From: an uncultured Pseudodesulfovibrio sp.
Lineage (GTDB): Bacteria; Desulfobacterota; Desulfovibrionia; Desulfovibrionales; Desulfovibrionaceae
Assembly: GCA_947259235.1 (NCBI GenBank)
Contig: CAMYLL010000005.1
Span: forward strand, 1 to 22,474
Direction: 5' to 3'
Length of the DNA stretch: 22,474 bases
In this document: in pieces, positions 1 through 10,158 of the stretch
Numbering within the stretch: the first letter of the stretch is position 1
Layout of the letters: each line of letters opens with the position of its first letter
Notes under the pieces: model-generated
What the model was told of the DNA's origin: nothing
Seen by the model: the letters and a program-made list of their open reading frames with translations, nothing else
The model's database searches: none
Made by a program: the position numbers and the translations under genes

Positions 1-270
1 ATAGAACACGGGCGGCTTGATGTCTGTGATGACCAGTCGGTAAAGGTAGTCGAAGAGTCCGCCCTCGACGATAGACTCGCCCAGGGCGCGCTTGCGGGCC
101 ACGTCCAGGCCGGACGAGTTGCGCAGGAAGAGGAGCCAGGCCACGATCATCGTGTGGCCCTGCTTGTCCACTTCCACCAGCTCCATGGGGCGGAGCTTGT
201 CGTTCCAGCGTTTCATGAACGCGCCGGAGAATATGAGTTCGAGCAGGCTTTTTCTGATGATCACCGACAT
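1..270 (-). CDS. HD-domain-like protein, N-terminal part (runs off left edge)
   Basis: An open frame of 90 codons reads leftward from an ATG at 270 and is still open at base 1, so only the N-terminus is present. It begins MSVIIRKSLLELIFSGAFMK and continues with a conserved-looking stretch containing VEVDKQGHTMIVAWLL and FDYLYRLVITDIKPPVFY. From memory this resembles the start of HD-domain phosphohydrolase-like proteins (YfbR-like) found in Desulfovibrio. The histidine in VDKQGH would sit near the start of the HD fold, but the diagnostic His-Asp pair is not in the visible part. A GGAG ribosome site lies about 6 bases upstream of the ATG, which supports this start. The gene diverges from the permease at 412, so the two share a 141-bp upstream region. 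The open frame is secure; the family name is moderate. Confidence 0.6.
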   Translation of the reverse strand, partial: MSVIIRKSLLELIFSGAFMKRWNDKLRPMELVEVDKQGHTMIVAWLLFLRNSSGLDVARKRALGESIVEGGLFDYLYRLVITDIKPPVFY

Positions 271-411
271 TGATGGCTCCGGGTGGGTGTGTGCATGATG
301 CCAGAGTCTGCCGAAAAGCCGGGACAAAGGCAACGTCATTGCGCTGTTGTCGTCGCGCGGCAGGCATCTGCTGATGGACGCGGCGCGCTGTGCCGTGTTA
401 TCAGGCCGTGC

Positions 412-2157
412 ATGAACCATGATACGGTAGACAGCGATGTCAGCCCTGCGGAGCGTCATCCCTCGTGGGGAGTGGCGCTGCTGCTGGCCGCCCAGCACGT
501 GGTGGTGCTGTATTCGGGCATCATCCTTGTTCCGGTCATGCTGGTGAGCATTCACGGCATTGGGCAAAAAGACGCCGAGTATCTCGTCTTTGCCACCTCT
601 GTCTGCGCTGCCGGGGCGACCTTGCTGCAGTTGGTGCGCGGAGGCCGTTTCGGCCTGGGCGCGCCCATGTTCATGGGGACTTCGGGCGCGTATCTGACCT
701 GCGCCCATGGCGCGCTCTTCCTGGGCGGCCCGTCGCTTCTGGCGGGCATGGTCATGATCACCGCGCCGTTCCAGTTCGTCTTCAGCTACTGCATCCGGTT
801 CATGCGTCATATCCTGACCCCTACCGTGGGCGGGGTGGTCATCATGCTGGCCGTGGTCGGCCTGCTGGCCGATTCCGTCACCACCTGGAGCTCGGGCAAC
901 CGCACGGGCCAGACCCCGGCCATGGTGGACATCGTCACCGGTATGGCCACCATGGGGGTGATGATCCTTGTGGAATGGTTCGGCGGCAAACGGCTGCGTC
1001 CGTGGGGGCTGCCCCTTGGCATCCTGGCGGGGTGCATCTTCACCGCACTGCTCGGCCAGCCGCTGACCGAGGACCTTTCTGCCGAGCGATGGTTCGGCCT
1101 GCCCGATGGCGGATGGCCGGGGCTGTCCTTCGCCATCGACAACCCCAGTCATTGGACTCTGGCCTTCACCTTTGTCCTGGCGGTGCTTTCCACGAGCATC
1201 AAGTACGCCGGTGACGCCATGGTGCTGCAAAAGGTGGCCCGGCCCGAGAAGCGCAAGGTGGACTACGACGCCCTCCAGGGCGGACTCTACGCCAACAGCG
1301 TGAGCATGTTCCTGTCCGGTCTGGCCGGGGGCATGCCCGCCTCGTCCCATTCGTCGAACATTCCGCTCATGGACATGACCGGCGTGGCCACCCGGCGCGT
1401 GGCCGCCCTGGCCGCCGTGCTCATGGTCGCCGTGGCCCTGTCGCCCAAGTTGCTCGACATGCTCGTCTGTCTGCCCCATCCGGTGGTGGGCGGCGTGGGG
1501 GTCGTTCTGGTGGGCCACCTCTTTGCCTCGGGCATGCAACTGGTGGCCGAGGAGATGAACCACCGCAACGGGCTGATCGCCGGGCTGTCGCTGTGCGCCG
1601 GGCTGGTGGCGGCCAGCGGCAACTTTTTCCCCGGAGCCTTCCCCGATTCCCTTGCCCCCCTGATCAGAAACGGCGTGGCCCTGGGCGGCCTGGTGGCCGT
1701 GCTGCTGACCCTGATGACCCGTCTGGCCCGCGAGCGGGGCGTACGGATCAGCGTCGGGACCGGAATTGAGCACTTGCAGGAGCTCAAGATCCAGTTGGCA
1801 AAGGCGGCTGTCCGGCTGCGGCTGGACGGTCACGCCGTGGGATTTCTTGAGCTGGCCTGCGAGGAGGTCTTTCTCTACATGCGGGCCGAGTGCGAGGCCA
1901 TGGGCTACGCCGGTCCGGTCTCCTTCCTGCTGCGCCGGGGCGCGGGGGGCGTGGTTGTAGAGGTCTCCGGCGGGGCGCGGTTTGACAGCGAAGCAGACGA
2001 GATGGCGGCGCGTGACATACTCAGCCCGGCCGTGCTGGACGACGACAAGCTCAACGGACTGGGCCTCGCCCTGCTCGGGCGCATCGCCACCAACGTCAGC
2101 CACGCAACCATTGCCGACTACACCTACATCGGCTTTGTCATCCCCGAACAGCAGTAG
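412..2157 (+). CDS. NCS2-family (xanthine/uracil-type) permease fused to a C-terminal RsbW-like ATPase-fold domain
   Basis: The 581-residue protein is an inner-membrane nucleobase-type transporter with an extra cytoplasmic domain. Residues ~18-440 form hydrophobic segments of the NCS2 fold, including the TM1 'QH' pair (Q28-H29), the YAGD stretch in the TM8 region (265-268) and SSHSSNIPLM in the TM10 region (311-320). Residues ~450-581 resemble a histidine-kinase/anti-sigma ATPase fold: a LELACEEVFLYM helix (479-490), a VSGGARFD strand-loop (518-525) and a GLGLALLGRI segment (549-558). The usual Mg/ATP-binding Asn and Asp of that fold appear to be Tyr489 and Ser519. The TM8 glutamate that binds substrate in XanQ/UraA-type members appears to be Lys264. 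I chose ATG 412 because the frame extends to 283 only with non-conserved residues, and that extension would nearly abut the divergent gene. No strong ribosome site precedes 412. The substrate cannot be named from sequence. Confidence 0.88.
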   Translation: MNHDTVDSDVSPAERHPSWGVALLLAAQHVVVLYSGIILVPVMLVSIHGIGQKDAEYLVFATSVCAAGATLLQLVRGGRFGLGAPMFMGTSGAYLTCAHGALFLGGPSLLAGMVMITAPFQFVFSYCIRFMRHILTPTVGGVVIMLAVVGLLADSVTTWSSGNRTGQTPAMVDIVTGMATMGVMILVEWFGGKRLRPWGLPLGILAGCIFTALLGQPLTEDLSAERWFGLPDGGWPGLSFAIDNPSHWTLAFTFVLAVLSTSIKYAGDAMVLQKVARPEKRKVDYDALQGGLYANSVSMFLSGLAGGMPASSHSSNIPLMDMTGVATRRVAALAAVLMVAVALSPKLLDMLVCLPHPVVGGVGVVLVGHLFASGMQLVAEEMNHRNGLIAGLSLCAGLVAASGNFFPGAFPDSLAPLIRNGVALGGLVAVLLTLMTRLARERGVRISVGTGIEHLQELKIQLAKAAVRLRLDGHAVGFLELACEEVFLYMRAECEAMGYAGPVSFLLRRGAGGVVVEVSGGARFDSEADEMAARDILSPAVLDDDKLNGLGLALLGRIATNVSHATIADYTYIGFVIPEQQ

Positions 2158-2229
2158 CCCGGCGGGGTCAGGTCAGCGGTCAGTTGTCGATCGCTTGCCG
2201 ATGCTTGTCATTTCTATCCCCGGTCAATT

Positions 2230-2269
2230 AAAACGTCCCCCCGCACATTTCATGCGGGGGGACGTTTTT
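2230..2269. terminator. Strong bidirectional intrinsic terminator
   Basis: A perfect 16-bp inverted repeat (2230-2245 with 2253-2268) encloses a 7-base loop. Its GC-rich core is flanked by A-run/T-run ends on both strands, so it can end transcription of the permease from the left and of the radical SAM gene from the right. It lies between the two convergent stop codons. Confidence 0.9.
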
Positions 2270-2288
2270 GTCTGGTATTGCGTACGGA

Positions 2289-3551
2289 TCAGCCCAGATA
2301 GGGGTTGAAGTAGCCGTAGTTGATCCAGGGCAGGGCCTTCTTGAGCCGTTTCTTGAAGTTCATGAACCCCATGCAGGGCGAGTGGCCGAAGGGGGCCATC
2401 AGCCGCAGGTACAGCTCGGGATCGAGGTTGAGGTTGCGCAGCTGGATGAAGTCGTAGCGGGAGGCCTCGCCCAGTTCGACGAGTGCGGCCAGCTCCTCCT
2501 CGGTGTCCGTGATGCCTGGGAAATAAAGCAGGTTGAGGGAGATGAACAGCCCCACCTCGTGGGCCTTGAGCAGCGTCTCGCGCACGTCGTCGAAAGTGTA
2601 CCCCTTGGGCCGGTAATACGCGTCATAAGGCCCGGGCCGGGCTGCGTTGAGGCTGACGCGGATGGAGTTGACCCCGGCGATCTTCAGGGCGGGCATGACC
2701 TGGGGGCGGGAGCCGTTTGTGTTGACGTTGACCGTGCCGGTCCCGCCGTCGCGGCGGTAGGCCGCCACCGCTTCGCAGAGAAGCTCCGCCTCCAGCAGGG
2801 GTTCGCCTTCGCACCCCTGGCCAAAGGAGAAGATGGGCCTGCGTTCACGCGATTCGTGGCGTCGCATGACCTGGACGATCTCCTCCACCGTGGGCGTGAA
2901 GGCGATGCGGCACTGGGGAGAGGGGAATCCCGAGTCCTCGGGCTGGTAGGATATGCAGCCGACGCACTGCGCGTTGCAGGTGCGCGAGGTGGGCAGCGGG
3001 CACTCAAACCGCCCAAGGGAGAGATTCTTGGCAGCCGGGCAGCCGTTGGTCAGGGCGCACCCCGCCAGGTGGTTGACCAGCCGGTTCTGGGGCATCTCGG
3101 TGATCAGTTCGTGGGCTCCGGCCTCTATGCGGTCCGGCGGAATGTGGGTAAAGACCTGGCGCTTGTCCTCGTCCACCTGCTTGGCGCAGACCCAGAAGCG
3201 GCCGTTGGCATAGCCTATTGCCGCATAGGAGAGCAGGGGCAGGATGGGGGCGTCGTCGTCGGTTTCGTAAGCGCTGACGCCGGTGACCGTGTTGCCCGGG
3301 CAGGCAAAGGCGGCCACGGCCAGATCTTCCATCACCTCGGTCTGTCCCGTCTCCGGGTTGTAGCCCATGGCGTGGCGTCCCGGGAGCATGAAGAATTCCG
3401 ACTCGTCGGGCAGCGGGGTGATCTCGTCGGGCCTGGGCAGGCCGAATTCGTTGCCGCGGCGACACATGAGAAGCAGGTCCGGGTGGTCGTAGATTTCGCC
3501 TTCGGGTGAGGCGAAGAGCATGCGTGGCTGCGGTTTTTTCTTCGATGACAT
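2289..3551 (-). CDS. Radical SAM protein with extra upstream cysteines
   Basis: A 420-residue protein. The radical SAM cluster motif CX3CX2C is CNAQCVGC (C192, C196, C199), which would hold a [4Fe-4S] cluster that cleaves S-adenosylmethionine. A downstream FGQGCEGEP segment matches the family's glycine-rich SAM-binding strand, and NVNTNGS and RVSLNAA follow as typical barrel strands. The ~160 residues before the cluster form an N-terminal extension ending in C165, C171 and C184, which could hold a second metal centre (inference). The substrate and product are unknown to me. The gene stands alone between the rpsI terminator and the bidirectional terminator. The start at 3551 has no Shine-Dalgarno sequence. 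A possible -10 (TATACC) with a TTGCCC -35 18 bases upstream lies only about 6 bases before the ATG, so a leaderless message or a later start is possible. Confidence 0.85.
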   Translation of the reverse strand: MSSKKKPQPRMLFASPEGEIYDHPDLLLMCRRGNEFGLPRPDEITPLPDESEFFMLPGRHAMGYNPETGQTEVMEDLAVAAFACPGNTVTGVSAYETDDDAPILPLLSYAAIGYANGRFWVCAKQVDEDKRQVFTHIPPDRIEAGAHELITEMPQNRLVNHLAGCALTNGCPAAKNLSLGRFECPLPTSRTCNAQCVGCISYQPEDSGFPSPQCRIAFTPTVEEIVQVMRRHESRERRPIFSFGQGCEGEPLLEAELLCEAVAAYRRDGGTGTVNVNTNGSRPQVMPALKIAGVNSIRVSLNAARPGPYDAYYRPKGYTFDDVRETLLKAHEVGLFISLNLLYFPGITDTEEELAALVELGEASRYDFIQLRNLNLDPELYLRLMAPFGHSPCMGFMNFKKRLKKALPWINYGYFNPYLG

Positions 3552-3699
3552 GCTGATGGTATACTGGAAAAGCCTGTTTCAGGGCAAGGGATGAATGCGT
3601 CGTGCCCGAAAATGAGTCCGACCGGCAGGATTTCAGTGTCGTTTTGTAGCAAAGGGGAGCGGAAAAGTGACGAAGAAAGCGATTGTGCACAACCTGAAA

Positions 3700-3726
3700 A
3701 GGCCGACACCATGACGGTGTCGGCCT
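3700..3726 (-). terminator. Intrinsic terminator of the rplM-rpsI operon
   Basis: A 10-bp perfect stem (3701-3710 with 3716-3725, extended by an A-T pair) has a 5-base loop. On the minus strand it is followed by a TTTTC run, just downstream of the rpsI stop. Confidence 0.85.
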
Positions 3727-3757
3727 GTATGAACCATAGGGTCCCAGAGCAAGCGGC

Positions 3758-4147
3758 TTAACGCTTGGAGTACTGGAAGCTGGCGCGGGCGCCGCGCAGG
3801 CCGTACTTCTTGCGTTCCTTCTTGCGTGCGTCGCGGGTCAGCAGACCGGCGGGCTTGAGAACGGCGCGAAGCTCGGGGTTGATCTCGCACAGGGCGCGGG
3901 AGATGCCGTGGCGCAGAGCCTCGGCCTGTCCGGTGACGCCGCCGCCGGAGCAGTTGGCCTTGATGTCGTATTTGTCGAGCATGCGCACAAGCTTGAGCGG
4001 CTGCTGGACGATCATCTGCAGGGTCTTGCGGGGGAAGTAGTCCTCGAAGGGACGACCGTTAACGGTGATCTGGCCGGACCCGGCATAAAGGCGGGTGCGG
4101 GAGATTGCGTTCTTTCTCTTACCAGTGCTGTACGTAAAATCGCTCAT
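3758..4147 (-). CDS. rpsI: 30S ribosomal protein S9
   Basis: A 129-residue S9/uS9 of normal length. It is a small-subunit head protein whose C-terminal tail reaches the P-site tRNA. The family pattern is plain: [11 protein letters not shown] near the N-terminus, a central [19 protein letters not shown], and the basic tail [21 protein letters not shown], which ends in the invariant Ser-Lys-Arg. It starts 12 bases after the rplM stop with GGGGA as ribosome site. The two genes form the standard rplM-rpsI operon, ended by the hairpin near 3700-3726. Confidence 0.98.
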   Translation of the reverse strand: MSDFTYSTGKRKNAISRTRLYAGSGQITVNGRPFEDYFPRKTLQMIVQQPLKLVRMLDKYDIKANCSGGGVTGQAEALRHGISRALCEINPELRAVLKPAGLLTRDARKKERKKYGLRGARASFQYSKR

Positions 4148-4159
4148 GATAATCCCCGA

Positions 4160-4588
4160 TTAGATATCCAGAGTTTTGGGAGCCTGGGCAGCGTGCGGAT
4201 GCTCGGAGCCAGCGTAGACCTTGAGCTTCTTGAGAAGCTGGGCGGCCAGGCGGTTCTTGGGCAGCATGCCCTTGACTGCGGCGGTGATGACGTTCTCAGG
4301 CTTCTTGTCCAGCATCTCGCGCAGGGTCTTTTCTTTCAGACCGCCGGGATGGTTGGAGTGCTTGTAGTACATCTTCTTGTCGAGCTTCTGGCCGGTGACC
4401 TTGATCTTGTCGGCGTTGATCACGACGATGAAATCGCCCATGTCCATGTGGGGGGCGAATTCAGGCTTGTGCTTGCCACGCAGACGGTTGGTGATCTCGG
4501 TGGCCAGGCGGCCCAGGATCTTGTCCGTGGCATCGACAACGAACCATTCGCGATTCGCGTCTTCCGGCTTGGGGCTATATGTCTTCAT
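4160..4588 (-). CDS. rplM: 50S ribosomal protein L13
   Basis: A 142-residue L13/uL13 of typical length, an early-assembly large-subunit protein. Diagnostic segments are [16 protein letters not shown], the [26 protein letters not shown] core and the [12 protein letters not shown] helix. It is the first gene of the operon with rpsI. An AAGGAG ribosome site 8 bases before the ATG and a clear upstream promoter (4622-4650) support the start. Confidence 0.98.
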   Translation of the reverse strand: MKTYSPKPEDANREWFVVDATDKILGRLATEITNRLRGKHKPEFAPHMDMGDFIVVINADKIKVTGQKLDKKMYYKHSNHPGGLKEKTLREMLDKKPENVITAAVKGMLPKNRLAAQLLKKLKVYAGSEHPHAAQAPKTLDI

Positions 4589-4621
4589 TGTAAATGCTCC
4601 TTGCGCAAACTGAGAAGGGGA

Positions 4622-4650
4622 CTTTTACGGAGTTTGCATCCGTATGTCAA
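4622..4650 (-). promoter_or_regulatory. Probable sigma-70-type promoter of rplM-rpsI
   Basis: On the minus strand a consensus TTGACA (4645-4650) is followed after 17 bases by TAAAAG (4622-4627). Transcription would start about 25-30 bases before the rplM ATG. Confidence 0.65.
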
Positions 4651-4847
4651 CCCATTTTTCAGGCTGCCGATACCATATCGTCTGCCCCGGCGCGCGGCTG
4701 CGGCAAATGATTTTTTCGGCAGTCCCGATCCAACTGTCGTTATATCGTTCGCCCGGTCATGGTCTGCGGTGCAAGAGGAACGGGGTGTAACGGGGTAGTT
4801 CCTCAAGCCCGCCGGTCTCGACCGGGAGACCGGTGATACACAATAAT

Positions 4848-7487
<2,640 letters not shown>

Positions 7488-7525
7488 TGTTTGGTGTTCT
7501 CCACGAAATTAAGTTTCCAGACAAA

Positions 7526-7554
7526 AGCGCCCCGGGCCTGATGCCCGAGGCGCT
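7526..7554 (-). terminator. Hairpin terminator or attenuator between recA and alaS
   Basis: A 12-bp stem with one mismatch (7526-7537 with 7543-7554) and a 5-base loop. On the minus strand it is followed by TTTTG, giving an intrinsic terminator just after the recA stop. Confidence 0.75.
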
Positions 7555-7575
7555 CCATCCGGGCTTGAAAACTCT

Positions 7576-8649
7576 CTACTCGTCGGCCTCGGCCGCATCG
7601 TCTGCGGTGCTGGCGAGCTTGCCTGCGGCGGGTTCGTCGCGGTAGCCGAGGTGGGCCATGAGTTTTTCCTCGATGGCTCCGGCAATGTCCGGGTTGTCCT
7701 CCAACAGTTGGCGGACGTTCTCCTTGCCCTGGCCCAGCTTCTCTGACCCGAAGGCAAACCACGAGCCGGACTTGTCGATGATGCCCATCTCCACGCCCAT
7801 GTCGATGAGCTCGCCCGTGCGGCTGATTCCCTGGCCGTAGAGTACGTCCACCAGCGCTTCCCTGAAGGGTGGGGCGACCTTGTTCTTGACGACCTTGATG
7901 CGGGCGCGGATGCCGTAGGACTCGTCCTTGTCCTTGAGGGTCTGGATGCGGCGGATGTCCAGGCGGCAGGATGCATAGAACTTCAAGGCGTTGCCGCCGG
8001 AGGTGGTCTCCGGGTTGCCGTAGCCGGTCATGCCGATCTTCATGCGGATCTGGTTGATGAAGATGACCACGCAGCGGGACTTGTGGATGGTTCCGGTGAG
8101 CTTGCGCAGGGCGTGGGACATGAGCCGCGCCTGGCCGCCCACCTGGGTCTCGCCCATCTGGCCTTCAAGCTCGGCCTGCGGGATGAGCGCGGCCACGGAG
8201 TCGATGACGATAACGTCCACCGCGCCGGAACGCACCAGCAGGTCGGCGATCTCAAGTGCCTGCTCGCCGTAGTCGGGCTGGGAGATGAGCAGCTCGTCCG
8301 TCTTGACCCCCAGCCGCTTGGCGTAGCCGGGGTCCAGGGCGTGCTCCGCGTCCACAAAGGCCGCGCTGCCGCCGCGCTTTTGCGCCTCGGCGACAATGTG
8401 CAGGGCCAGGGTGGTCTTGCCCGACGACTCCGGTCCGTAAATTTCTATGACGCGGCCGCGCGGAACGCCGCCGATGCCCAGAGCGATGTCCAGGCCGATG
8501 GAACCCGTGGGGATGAACGGGATGGAGTGGGACGCCTCGTCGTCGAGGCGCATGATGGCGCCCTTTCCGAACTTGCGCTCGATGGTGGTCAGGGCGGTGC
8601 CGAGAGCTTCCTTGCGCAAGGCGTCGGGATCGACGGCTTTTCGTGCCAT
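7576..8649 (-). CDS. recA: Recombinase RecA
   Basis: A 357-residue DNA strand-exchange ATPase and co-protease for LexA/S24-type repressors. The Walker A motif is GPESSGKTT and the Walker B region is [12 protein letters not shown]. Loop L1 is [20 protein letters not shown], and loop L2 follows [31 protein letters not shown]. The C-terminal tail is acidic (DDAAEADE), as in most RecA proteins, and regulates DNA binding. The ATG at 8649 has a GGAGG ribosome site about 8 bases upstream. No recX is visible next to it. I could not recognise a canonical LexA box upstream. A weak TTGCCC-17-TATCCA promoter candidate can be read about 55-85 bases before the start. Confidence 0.98.
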   Translation of the reverse strand: MARKAVDPDALRKEALGTALTTIERKFGKGAIMRLDDEASHSIPFIPTGSIGLDIALGIGGVPRGRVIEIYGPESSGKTTLALHIVAEAQKRGGSAAFVDAEHALDPGYAKRLGVKTDELLISQPDYGEQALEIADLLVRSGAVDVIVIDSVAALIPQAELEGQMGETQVGGQARLMSHALRKLTGTIHKSRCVVIFINQIRMKIGMTGYGNPETTSGGNALKFYASCRLDIRRIQTLKDKDESYGIRARIKVVKNKVAPPFREALVDVLYGQGISRTGELIDMGVEMGIIDKSGSWFAFGSEKLGQGKENVRQLLEDNPDIAGAIEEKLMAHLGYRDEPAAGKLASTADDAAEADE

Positions 8650-9054
8650 GTGTATTTCCTCCGGGTGTTACAGACGCAACAAATGAGCAACACGCTTGGA
8701 TACCAGATACGCGCCCGCCGGGCAACAGGCATGTGGCGGGGCAAAAGGCTTAGTGTTTACGAATTGTTGCTTCGCAGTGCGTGCGCGCGGTCTGCGGAAA
8801 GGTGGTCGAGCCGGGACAAGGCTCCCCGTCTGTGCCCGTTGTCGGGTCATGTATTTATCGCCGTTTGGGCGGCCCTCTATCCGCTTTGCGCCAATGTATG
8901 GCGCTTCACGCCGCTCCATCCTCGCCATGATTCTTCCCCCGGCGTCCGGGGCGAACCGGTGTCTGAGCATGCCATGGCGATTGCCAGCCAGCCACGGGAA
9001 ACCGGCTTCGGTATCCCTTGCCCTTGCGGCGAATCTCAAATAAGGGTCGCACCC
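8650..9054. other. 405-bp divergent spacer between recA and the PP-loop gene
   Basis: No convincing gene was found here. It must hold the recA promoter (minus) and probably that of the PP-loop gene (plus). Visible items are the recA ribosome site (GGAGG on the minus strand near 8657-8661), short GC-rich hairpins such as CCCGCCGGG, and no recognised riboswitch or terminator. Open frames crossing it are upstream extensions of the neighbours without ribosome sites. Confidence 0.5.
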
Positions 9055-10149
9055 ATGAACAGGAAATACGACGCCCTCGCGCTGCTTTCGGGCGGCCTTG
9101 ACTCCATCCTCGCCATGCGGACCGTCATGGACCAGGGCCTTCGCGTGCTGGGCCTGCACTTCATGACGCCGTTTTTCGGCAAGGCGCACCTCATTCCCTT
9201 TTGGAAGGACCACTACGGCATCGAGGTCGAGGCCGTGGACATCAGCCCCGGGTATGTCGACATGATGCTCGACGGCCCGTCCCAGGGGTTCGGCAAGTGG
9301 CTCAACCCGTGCATCGACTGCAAGGTGACCATGCTCGCCCGGGCCGTGGAGCTGCTGCCAGTCCATGGAGCCGGTTTTCTCATCTCCGGCGAGGTGCTGG
9401 GCCAGCGGCCCATGAGCCAGCGTGCCGACTCCCTCAACGTCATCACCAAGCGGGCCGGGGTGCGCGATCTGCTCCTGCGGCCCCTGTGCGCCAGGAACCT
9501 GCCGCCCACGCCCATGGAGGAGTCCGGCCTGGTGGACCGCGAACGGCTGCTCGACTGGCGGGGCAGGGGGCGCAAACCCCAGTACACCCTGGCCGAGCAC
9601 TACGGCTTTACCGAAATCCCAACCCCGGCGGGTGGCTGCTGCCTGACCGAGGCCGAGGGCGCGGCCCGTTTCGTCCAGCTGCTGCTCCATCGTCCGCGCC
9701 CCGAGCCGATTGATTTTCGCCTGGCCCGCACAGGCAGGCAGTATTGGGCCGGAGCCCACTGGCTGACCTTTGGCCGCAATGCCGAGGACAACGCCATGAT
9801 CGAGGAGTGCCTGCTCCCGGGCGACTATGTTTTCAGGCTGGAGGATTATCCCGGTCCCCTGGCCGTCGGACGGCCCGTGGCCGGAGACTGGGCAGCGGAA
9901 ACCATTCGCGACGCAGCCGCCCTGGTCGCGTCATACGCCACCAAAGCGCGCAGACAGTCCCAGACCACCGGCCAGCCTGTCCGGGTCTGCGTGAGTGTGG
10001 GCCAGCGTGTGGACACCGTCGAGGTCATGCCCACCCGTGAGACCGTCCTCCCCTGGGCCGAGCCGCGTACGGAAATCGTCCGAGAATGGAAGAAGAGTCG
10101 CGAGGAATCCGCACAGCCCCCCCTTGCGTCAACCCATAGCGTAATCTAG
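9055..10149 (+). CDS. PP-loop tRNA-thiolation-like protein with NFACT-R-like C-terminal domain
   Basis: A 364-residue protein. The N-terminus has the ATP-pyrophosphatase P-loop SGGLDS (12-17), the motif by which ThiI/MnmA-type enzymes adenylate tRNA uridine before sulfur insertion. Four cysteines lie in family-like positions: NPCIDC (C86, C89) and PAGGCC (C195, C196). They could carry persulfide or an Fe-S cluster (inference). Residues ~225-275 (RTGRQYWAGAHWLTFGRNAEDN, then FRLEDYPGPLAVGR) resemble the NFACT-R RNA-binding domain. This suggests a cytosolic RNA-modifying enzyme, but the exact nucleoside is not determined. ATG 9055 was chosen because homology begins at RKYDALALLSGG and AAGGG lies 8-9 bases upstream. 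The frame itself runs much further left without a start signal. The antiporter gene begins 9 bp downstream. Confidence 0.82.
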   Translation: MNRKYDALALLSGGLDSILAMRTVMDQGLRVLGLHFMTPFFGKAHLIPFWKDHYGIEVEAVDISPGYVDMMLDGPSQGFGKWLNPCIDCKVTMLARAVELLPVHGAGFLISGEVLGQRPMSQRADSLNVITKRAGVRDLLLRPLCARNLPPTPMEESGLVDRERLLDWRGRGRKPQYTLAEHYGFTEIPTPAGGCCLTEAEGAARFVQLLLHRPRPEPIDFRLARTGRQYWAGAHWLTFGRNAEDNAMIEECLLPGDYVFRLEDYPGPLAVGRPVAGDWAAETIRDAAALVASYATKARRQSQTTGQPVRVCVSVGQRVDTVEVMPTRETVLPWAEPRTEIVREWKKSREESAQPPLASTHSVI

Positions 10150-10158
10150 GATATCTTT

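Noticed and set aside
283..411. N-terminal extension of the permease from ATG 283
   Set aside because: The extra 43 residues are polar and not family-like, no ribosome site precedes 283, and it would sit almost on the divergent gene's start.
271..411. Purine or PreQ1 riboswitch before the permease
   Set aside because: No conserved aptamer core could be recognised in the 141-bp leader.
2268..3509. 413-codon plus-strand frame opposite the radical SAM gene
   Set aside because: Shadow frame; the minus-strand product has clear catalytic motifs, and this frame starts inside the terminator.
4812..4833. Terminator for alaS
   Set aside because: An 8-bp inverted repeat is present but no T-run follows in the minus direction, so only a weak hairpin can be claimed.
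8755..8767. S24/SOS-type operator upstream of recA (GTTTAC..ATTGT) resembling the S24 promoter's reverse strand
   Set aside because: Only about 11 bases match and the spacing differs by one base. It is not a palindrome and is within chance for this length.
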